64,000 bases of DNA from Podospora comata (lineage: Eukaryota > Ascomycota > Sordariomycetes > Sordariales > Podosporaceae): assembly GCA_017354895.1 (NCBI GenBank), contig CP071498.1, forward strand, positions 310,001 to 374,000, read 5' to 3'. Shown here piece after piece: positions 56,341 through 64,000 of this stretch. Both the position numbers and the translations under genes were made by a program. The stretch's first letter is position 1. The number at the start of each line of letters is the position of its first letter. The notes below the pieces were generated by a model, which made no database searches, had not been told where the DNA came from, and was given only the letters and a program-made list of their open reading frames with translations.

Positions 56341-57124
56341 AATCTAGTCGTGTACGAGAAGAATTGAACATTGCTTTCCTGGCGCAACCACTTATATGTG
56401 CATTTCCATCTACAGTGACACATGTCGGGAATCCCTGCAAGTGGTGCCGTGGGGTGCCAAGCATCTGGCAAGAACGGCGGGCCAGGCGCGAAGGCGGCTG
56501 ATTGGCCAGATATTGGGCCTCCCAGTCCTCTGGATTGACGAGTTGCGCCTGGGCAATCAGCAATCACAGCACCGGCCAACATCTCCCTTCCCCTTTCGCA
56601 TCCTGAGTTGCATCCCGTCGTCACGACTTCCCTCTGATACAGCCGCTCCTTTGTGACACCAACATCTCAGCCACCGCCGCCAGGCTTACCGCCTGTATTT
56701 ACCATTTTTTTTTTTGGAACCTGGAATCCCCATCACCATCACCACCTCCCCGGTCCTCAGAGAAAGTCACAGACAATCTGGAACCTCCTTACCTACCACG
56801 TTAACTTAAGGACACTCGAAAAGCTCCACTTCGCGTCATTTCGTTGCATTGGTAATCCTTCTTTTCTGGATACTGCCTCGCTCTCCTTTTGAAAATACGA
56901 TTCCTCGCATTTCACTCTCAACGCGATTCCCCTGACGACCCTCAGCCACTACCTCCTGCTCCTCGTTCGCAGTCGCAAACTCCATGATCCCCGAGCCACA
57001 GTGGTAAACGAGCGGAGGGCTTGGATTTGTTTTGTATAATGTCTCTTTTTGGAACGATTAGCCATTGAATTACCCACTACTACGAACACGACGATCTTAA
57101 TACAAGTTTACACAAACGCACATA
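56341..57124. other. Intergenic between dsc2 and the Uds1-domain gene
   Basis: This holds the dsc2 3' flank and a pyrimidine-rich promoter and 5' UTR for the next gene, with a poly-T run at 56706-56717. No gene is supported. Confidence 0.5.
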
Positions 57125-60100
57125 ATGAACGGCGCCGAAACTAGGAGAGGCGGGTTTGGTGGCGGAGGAGTGGGAGGGAGAGGGGAAGATGGCTACGGAC
57201 GCATGCCTGCACCTGCTGTACAACCACCATGGTTGTCAGACGTCGCACCGACGGCAAAGGCACTGGTCGACGGCTACAGGAATGAGATTCTTGGGGGAGT
57301 AGAGGGTGACAAGGCGAGAATTAGCCCAGTATGGCCTCCTCCCCTTTTCAGGCGTGAACATTGTTGGCTAATTATGGATTACATACAGCTAAACACAAAC
57401 CAACCGCAAACATCGCCTCTCGTCGATCTTAAAGACTCGATTCAGGTGCATCTCTTGACCGAAACGGCGTTATCGGACAGTAAAAGCTATGAAATCCTCC
57501 CGCAAGAGGAGGTTGACGGCCTCAAGAAACAGATTCAGTCACTGGGAATGCGCGTCGAACAGGCGAGGGCGAACCTGGCTATACAGTCCAAATACCGCGA
57601 TGCAGCAGTTTCAATGGCCAAACTCTACTCGCCTGGCGGCAAAAGAAAGAGTCTGCTGGGTAACCGTATGAGTGACTCGGCCAAAGAAGCAGAGATGGAA
57701 AAGGCCACCAGTGAACGCCGTTGTGAGGAACTGGCTTCAGAGCTGTTTCACCTAGAAAAAGGCTTGATGGAGCCTCAGCGACGTCTGCTCCAACACACTG
57801 CCGGCGTCCTGCAGCTAACCCATAGGGCGTCCTCGAAGAAGTCCGGACAGCCGCAGCTGCTTGGTCAGCCGATGAACGGCATGCCAGGAAGCCCCGAGAG
57901 TCTCTATACCTACACCAACACGAGGAACAGCATGGAGATCCCCAACGAGCAGCTCGATTTCAACAACAAAGATAAGGACTTGTACCTGTCGCTCGAAACG
58001 GATGGGCCGCCAGCCACCCGTGCGCGTAAGAACACACTGGAGATTCCTATCAAGTCCCCTATCCGCGAGCAAAATGCTCAGCTGCGGGAACTACGTGAGG
58101 AGGTGGAGCGCTACAAAGAGGAGATTGCGCGCATGAAAGAGGAGAATGCGCAGCTCAAACGATCCGAGGAGCAGCTGAGCCAAGATTATGCCCGCGCCGA
58201 GGCGGAAAAGACAAGACTGGAGGAGATGGAGGAGCAGCTCAGGGAGGAACATGCCAGGGTCATGGAAGAGAACTCCCGCATGAAGGACGAAACAATGCGC
58301 TCCAAGGATGAGAGCGGGTCGAGGCTGCAGGAGGCTGATTCACGAATGAAAGCGATTGAGCAGCAGATGAGGGCCCAAATGGACGCGCTGCAGGCGCAAA
58401 CTTCGGAGCAACAGAGGGCCATCTCGATGACGGAATCTAGGCTCGAGGACTTGAACGACAAGCTCCGTGATCTGATCGTCGCATTCAACCCGGCCAAGAA
58501 TGAAGAATTTGGTCGTCTGGACGCTGATAACCTCGAGGCGCAGCTCGACTATCTGGAAAATGGTCTCAACACGGCGATCACTGAGCAGCAGCAACAGGCT
58601 GCTAACTTGACCAACACCGACAAGGTGGCAGCTGAAGCGGCCGCAGCATCCTCCGAGGCCGCCGCGTTGGCAACAACTCTTTCCAAGGTCGAATCCTCGT
58701 TTGGGCAAACTGAGGTCCGTCTGCAGAATTTGAACCGCCAAGTCTTGTTCATTCTTCAGCAGGCCAATGTTGACCAGGCACCACCGCCCGAGGGAGATTT
58801 CAATGTCCAGCTCAACTACTTGGAGGACTCGGTCGACAAGGTCAGTTCTGAGATTGGGAGAGTTGTTGAGGCCTCGATGGCCGGCTCGGCTAGCAAGCGT
58901 GATCTCGAGCAAGTCGATGCTGTGCTCATGGGTCTGTGGGAGATCATCCAGACTGGTTATGCCGAGATTGCTCAGCAAAAGGCAGCACGCAGACAAGCCC
59001 GTGCCCTGGGCCAAGGCACCCCAGACGATGACGAGGATTTGTCAAGCAACGAGTTTGAAGGCGACACGAACGAACCGTACTCCCTGCCGGCATTCTCTGC
59101 CAAGGTTCAATGGCTCTATGCGCAAGCGACTGGTCTCCGAGAGCAAAAGTACATCCTTCAACGGCAGATTAAGCAACAGCGTGAGCTCAACAACCGCAGC
59201 GAATCTGAAAAAGACCAGGAGCTTCAAGCCAAGAAGGAGGAGTTGGAGAAGACCCATATGCTCCTCGACGACAGCGAGCGTGCCGCCCAAGAAGCCCAAG
59301 AAAAGCTCCAAAAGGTCCTTGTCGACCTCGACTCCATGCAGAAAGCCAGCGCCGCCAACGAAACGGCCTCTGCCTCCTCGGTCAAGGTTGTTCAGGAACA
59401 GCTCAAGGAGCGCAACGCCCAGGTGTCTGCTCTCGAGTCAGAGTACATTGCCATTCAGGCACGTCTCGCCACCGTGGAGTCCAATATGTCGTCTGTTCAG
59501 AACCAGCTTATCCAAGCCAACGAGTCCCGTGTTGCTGCCGAGGGTGAGGTGGCTGCTCTCAAGTCCGAACTGGCTGCCGCAAGCGAAGCCTCTGCCAACG
59601 CGGGCAAAGAGGTTGAGAAGCTGCAGGCCGACCTGAAGCAGAAGGACGAGGAGCTCGAGGCGATGAACATGATGGTGATTGAACTTAAGACGGAGATGAC
59701 CATCGCCAAGGCCGAGCTCGACGGTGCCTACGGTTCGCGTAAGCAGCGGGCGGCGGAGGCGGCCAAGTTTTCCAACACTGCCGAGACAGCTGAGCTCAAC
59801 GCCCAGGTGGTCAAGCTGCGGTCTGAGTTGGAAGCTGCCTTGCGTGATCTGGAGGACATCACCAAAGAGAGCATCAATTCTGAAAAGGAGAAGCTGGATT
59901 TGGAGAGCCAGTTGGACGATGCTGTGGCTGTGAAGGCGAGGTTGGAGCAAGAGGTCAAGGTGTTGAGGGATAGGCTGGACAAGGTAAAGGAGGAGTTGGA
60001 TAAGGAGCGGTTGAGGCCACCCAACTCGCCTGTGCCAGGTACCGGAGCGGGTGCCGGAGCTGGAAGAGCCGGGGCTACCATGTTGAGTGAGCAGTTCCGG

Positions 60101-60314
60101 GCTACTATGAAGGAGGAGAGGAGGAAGTTCCAGGAAGAGTTACGGGTATGCTCTCATCCCCTTTTCCCTTACTTCAGTTGAGACATCCAATACTAACCAA
60201 CAAAAACAGGAGGAGCAATCTAGACGTCGCAAGCTCGAGGACGAGCTCAGGGCACTAAAACGGGGCACCACCGCCAGCGTCGGGAGTCGCGGGGGGCTTC
60301 TCAGTCCCAGGTGA
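57125..60314 (+). CDS. Uds1-domain coiled-coil protein
   Basis: There are three exons: 57125-57328, 57389-60145 and 60210-60314, giving 1021 residues. The N-terminal region carries the 'up-regulated during septation' (Uds1) domain, clearest in VHLLTETALSDSKSYEILPQ and 'SKYRDAAVSMAKLYSPGGK'. Almost all of the rest is coiled coil (about residues 290-470 and 660-990), rich in Glu, Gln, Lys and Ala heptads, with a basic end SRRRKLEDELRALKRG. Fission yeast Uds1 relates to septation; the fungal protein is probably a septal or cortical scaffold, which is an inference. Intron 1 (60 nt, branch GCTAAT) keeps frame and has no stop, so it can also be read through. After the TGA at 60312-60314 the same frame stays open for 40 codons. 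Confidence 0.87.
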
Positions 60315-61211
60315 CAACCAGTAGTCGAGTTGGTTGGCAAAGGCGTGGTCAAGTCCGCGGCCGAGTCCGTGGGCGAGTTTGTGACGGATGTGGTGGACGA
60401 CGTCAGCGAGTTTGTGACCGACTTGACTGATAAATAGATGGAATGGACAACCTTCTACCTTGGGGGAAAACACAATAAAAAAACAAGGGAAATCAATTTT
60501 GGCAAGGCTACTACTGGATGACAGGGTGGGCAGCCTACATGATATAGATGGAGGGGATCGATGTTGGAAATTACACAATTAGGGGTTCTTGTATAAAACT
60601 AGTTGTATTAATCTTCTTGTTGGTGGCGGGATTTGAGGAGCATTATCGATTCTGGGTATGAAGAAAGGGCGAGAAAGAGACAGACACTGGGCAGCAGGCT
60701 TTACAATTGGCTATGCTTGTTTTTTTTTCTTGGATTATGCTTGATGTTTGGAAGCAGCTGTATGTAGAAATCAAAGGGGGAAGGGCTAACATTATACCAT
60801 TTCGTCAAGGCGAGCAAAGTTATCAGTTTCAATTTAGGGAATAAAGATGGACGGAAGGGTACTACTTTCAGTGATGTCGTTACCCTTTGCTTCAGACATG
60901 ATGAATCTTTTGGTGTCTGGTCTCCGCAGTCATTAATCATTAATCATTCTTCATCACTTCGCAGTCCCCTTGATCTTTCATATTAGGATCTCGTATCAGA
61001 ATCTATATGTAATTTTGATCCCATAATTCTACCCACCCGCCATGCATGCTTTCAAATCTGCTATGCTCAACGTTCGTCCTGAACATCTGAACCAGACACG
61101 GGGAATAAAGCCAGACAATCACCCCCTGATCTGTGACTGCCCTCGTCATATACACAAGAAGAAAAACCAAAAAGCTCCCCTTGAATTCCACTCATTCAAA
61201 CCACCCACATC
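60315..61211. other. Convergent intergenic, with in-frame extension of the Uds1-domain gene
   Basis: The first 120 bases form an open in-frame extension after the TGA (ending TAG 60435-60437). The rest is AT-leaning 3' flank of the two convergent genes. No separate gene is supported. Confidence 0.5.
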
Positions 61212-63027
61212 TTAGTAACCCAGGGCCTTGAACTCCTCCTCCACTTGTTGCCTGACGACATCTCGTACAGCCTTCCAATCGTTCGCCACATCACTGACTC
61301 TCTTCTCCTTCTTGTCCAGCCCAACGAACTCGGGTGGGAGGACATTCTCCTGGAAGTTAAACTTTGGCTCCTCCTTGAGCGCCAGCTCAACCGCGCCGGC
61401 AAACTTGGCCGGATGGGCTGTTGAGAGAGAGATGATGTGCTTTGCGGCACCTTCTTCCGCAAGAGCGCGCTTTTGTGTCCTTCTCGCAGCCTCCACGCCG
61501 ACTGCCGTGTGGGGGTCAAGAACATAGCCAACTTCCTTGTAGAGGGCCTTGATGGTGTCGAGTGTCTCCTGGTCGCTGACCCTTTCACTCTCAAAGTTCT
61601 TGCGCGCAGCTTCAAGAACGTCCTTGTATACTGGCCCGAAACCACCCTTGTTCTTGAGGTCAGACAGCCAGGAAGAAACTTCCTGACCAGCCTGCTTCTT
61701 GTTCCACTCATCGTCCATCCCAGCGCTGGAGGCAAACTGATACGCCAAGAACCATAGCAGGCGCTCAAAGTTGGAAGACACCAGGATATCCATGGCGGGA
61801 GAAAGAGTTTCCTTCACGCCATCCTCGTGGGCCTTGACACCGTCCTGCTCAAGACCGCCTTCGGCCTTGGTGCCGTAGGTGGGCTTCTTCTCGTAACGAC
61901 CAGTCTTGAAAAAGCGGTCCAGAATATCGTTCTCGTTGGTGGCAATAACGAGCTTGTCGACGGGGAGACCCATACGAAGGGCGAAGTAACCAGCGAGAAT
62001 GTCGCCAAAGTTTCCGGAAGGAACAGCGAAGCGGACCTTGTCGCCGAGCTTGAAGGTAGAGGGTTGCTGGCGGAGGAGGGAGAAATAGGCGTGGAAGTAG
62101 TAGACAGTTTGGGCGAGAATACGAGCCCAGTTGATGCTGTTGACGGCGCCGAGCTTGTGGGTCGAGTTGATCTCAGGGTCGGCAAAAAGAGCCTTGACGA
62201 TGTCCTGTTTTCAGTCTGTAAGTATTTGAACGATAGACGGGAACACATCACAGCTCACCTGGCAGTTGTCAAAGTTGCCAGTGACAGCCAGGTTATGAAC
62301 ATTGGCGTCCAGCACCGTGGTCATCTGCTGCTCCTGGACGGGGCTCACGCGCCCCTTGGGGTGGAGCATGAAAACCGAGACGTCCTTCTTCCCCCTGAGA
62401 CCGTAAATGGCAGCCGAGCCAGTATCACCGCTCGTGGCACCCACCACGGTCAAGTGGTATCTGTCACGGCCGGTCTTTCCCTCGTTTCTGCGCACCAAGA
62501 AATACTCGAAGAGGTTTCCGAGGAACTGGAGGGCCACATCCTTGAAAGCAAAGGTTGGGCCGTGGAAAAGCTCGAGAAGATGAACATCACCTTGGAGGTT
62601 CACTAGTGGTGTGACTTCGTCGGCACGGAAGGTTGCGTAACTCCTGTTGATAATATCCTTGAGGTCCTCCGAGGGGATTTCGGAGGGGGAGACGAAAAGG
62701 GAGATGATGTTGAAGGCGAGGTCGGTAAAGGAAAGATCCTTCCAGGATTCCCAGTTCTCGGCGGAGGGAATGGCTTCGGGAATGTAAAGACCACCGTCGG
62801 AGGCAAGGCCCTTGAGGACGACCTCTTCAAAGGAGAACTGAGGGGGACGACATGGTCAGCGTCTGACAGGGGAGGGCTAACGTGAATTCGTGATTCTGCC
62901 ACAACAAAAAAAACAAGAGCAATGGGAGACATACGCCGCTGTCTTCACCACGGGTGCTCAGGTAGCGCTGCGACGCAGTGTGAGTCTGGTCGGCAGAAGC
63001 GCCATTGGCAACGACACCGTTGGACAT
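61212..63027 (-). CDS. thr4: Threonine synthase
   Basis: There are three exons: 63027-62935, 62837-62259 and 62204-61212, giving 554 residues. The PLP enzyme turns O-phosphohomoserine into threonine. The N-terminal YLSTRGEDSG join FSFEEVVLKGLASDGGLYIP is the family start. The PLP lysine is K130 in GPTFAFKDVALQFLGNLFE, the phosphate loop is VGATSGDTGSAA, and NFDNCQ leads by splicing to DIVKALFADPE. 'VPSGNFGDILAGYFALRMGL' is the C-terminal PLP-ring region. The length and order fit fungal class II threonine synthases. Intron 2 (54 nt) has a nearer AG that would give a bad join, so the distal acceptor is used. A GCN4/CPC1-type half site lies about 135 bp upstream. Confidence 0.97.
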
Positions 63028-64000
63028 GCTGGGACGGCGATAAAGGGGGCGCTTGTAGAAATGACGATGAAAGATGACGGTTGGTTGCCGGGTAGTGGGC
63101 AGGACACACACACAGCTACAAGTCAACTGTATACAACAAGCAGTTGGAAAGAAAAGGGTCGAGTCACAGCAGTCAATAGAGACACTTTGGCTCAAACGCC
63201 GAGCATCGGAAAGAGGGGCAAAAAGTCGCCAGCAAAATTTTGCCCCGCAGCAGTCTGCGTGATGCGGGGCATTGCTTCAAATTCCCCAGACGGCATCCAT
63301 GGCTCCCGCCAGCTCTGGTAAGCGCACCTGTCAAAAGTCAATGGCTGCATTTTGCTGCATAGGTATCCAATGTTTCTTATCAGTTTAGAAACCGCCTCAA
63401 ACCATCCCTTACTCGCAGTGTGTCGAGCTGGGAGTTGGGATGGTCCATCCGATGTCTTCTCATCTGGCCTACGACTGTTGAAACCTGATATCCATGACGA
63501 ACTCTCAACTCAGCTAAATCACCTGTGTGACTGGCAGTGAACGCTCTAGCGGCGTGGCTGGGGGAATATGAAGTGCCTTCCGGACAGCTGACTGGCTGTA
63601 ACGGCGTCATAACCCGGAAATGTGTCGACGGATCAACCGCCCTGGCCGGAGGGCCGCTGGTCAGTACCCCCGGCCTGGAACATGGTTTGGGTTCCAACAC
63701 TGAGCATCAGACTGCACTGAAAGGCCCTCGATGGCTGTGCAGTTCATGACGATAATAAATCCCCTACGCAGTAAGAGACAGTTCCCGGTTTTTAGGCTCA
63801 GGCTACGGAGTATGATGCCTGCGGGTGGCCTCGTCTAGGTAGGTAGGTTGTCACCTAGCGTTTGAGCATGCAGAAGGATTGGCAGCTGTAGATGGAATTG
63901 GTTGATTTCCAACGCTAACGTGTGTCGTGATGGTCGGCTGCATTCGCTGAAGGGTTGCCTGTATGTTTAAGTGGTCACTTGAAATACAAAAATCGCCGGT
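63028..64000. other. thr4 promoter and flank to the window edge
   Basis: About 1 kb contains the thr4 promoter, including the site at 63161. Short frames further right lack domain features. No other gene is visible before the edge. Confidence 0.45.
63161..63166 (-). promoter_or_regulatory. GCN4/CPC1-type element upstream of thr4
   Basis: TGACTC on the minus strand, 134 bp before the thr4 ATG, is the core of the general amino-acid control element bound by Gcn4 in yeast and Cpc1 in Neurospora. The palindrome is not full (TGACTCG, not TGACTCA). Threonine synthase is a normal target of this control. A six-base match can be chance. Confidence 0.4.

Overview
The window looks like the chromosome of a filamentous ascomycete, most likely a sordariomycete (order Sordariales is my best guess). 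The reasons are short GT..AG introns (nearly all 52-143 nt, with CTAAC/CTGAC-like branch sites), an AT-rich block with the look of repeat-induced point mutation (RIP), and many single-copy proteins of typical Pezizomycotina form. There is no operon structure, no CRISPR and no prokaryotic feature. All gene models are spliced by eye. Exon joins were accepted only where phase, splice sites and family motifs agreed.

Region 1-5.1 kb is a transposon graveyard. It holds the 3' part of a Ty3/gypsy chromovirus fossil with an LTR (1-2244), a complete-ended but decayed Pogo/Fot-type DNA transposon (2618-4477, 47-bp terminal inverted repeats, TA target duplication), and the coding tail of another pogo-like transposase (about 4560-5098). 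RIP is uneven: element interiors are AT-rich while the LTR and the Pogo ends are not.

Region 5.1-14.1 kb is sparse and accessory: a Zn2Cys6 transcription factor, a secreted germin/spherulin-like cupin, a fructosamine-3-kinase family protein, and a rhodopsin/Pth11-type membrane receptor gene that is now a pseudogene.

Region 14.8-63 kb is conserved housekeeping DNA: Sey1 (ER fusion GTPase), RNase H2 catalytic subunit, CENP-C/Mif2, tRNA-Trp(CCA), Yme2, a DUF3128/Emi1 protein, a CCCH zinc-finger protein, Sec65/SRP19, dynactin p150Glued, TAF4, Ysh1/CPSF73, an F-box/LRR protein, an ING-family PHD protein, Rer2 cis-prenyltransferase, Dsc2, a Uds1-domain coiled-coil protein and threonine synthase. 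Several pairs are divergent and share a promoter region (RNase H2A/Mif2, Yme2/Emi1, TAF4/Ysh1, Rer2/Dsc2). The genes do not form a pathway; they cover chromosome segregation and replication repair, transcription and mRNA 3'-end formation, ER and secretory functions, mitochondria, and threonine synthesis.

I did not find a convincing new multi-gene system. The best second-look items are a 40-codon open extension after the stop codon of the Uds1-domain gene, a diverged inverted duplication flanking the CCCH gene, a cluster of MCB-like sites between RNase H2A and Mif2, two frame-preserving stop-free introns, uneven RIP in the transposons, and the multiply broken receptor gene.
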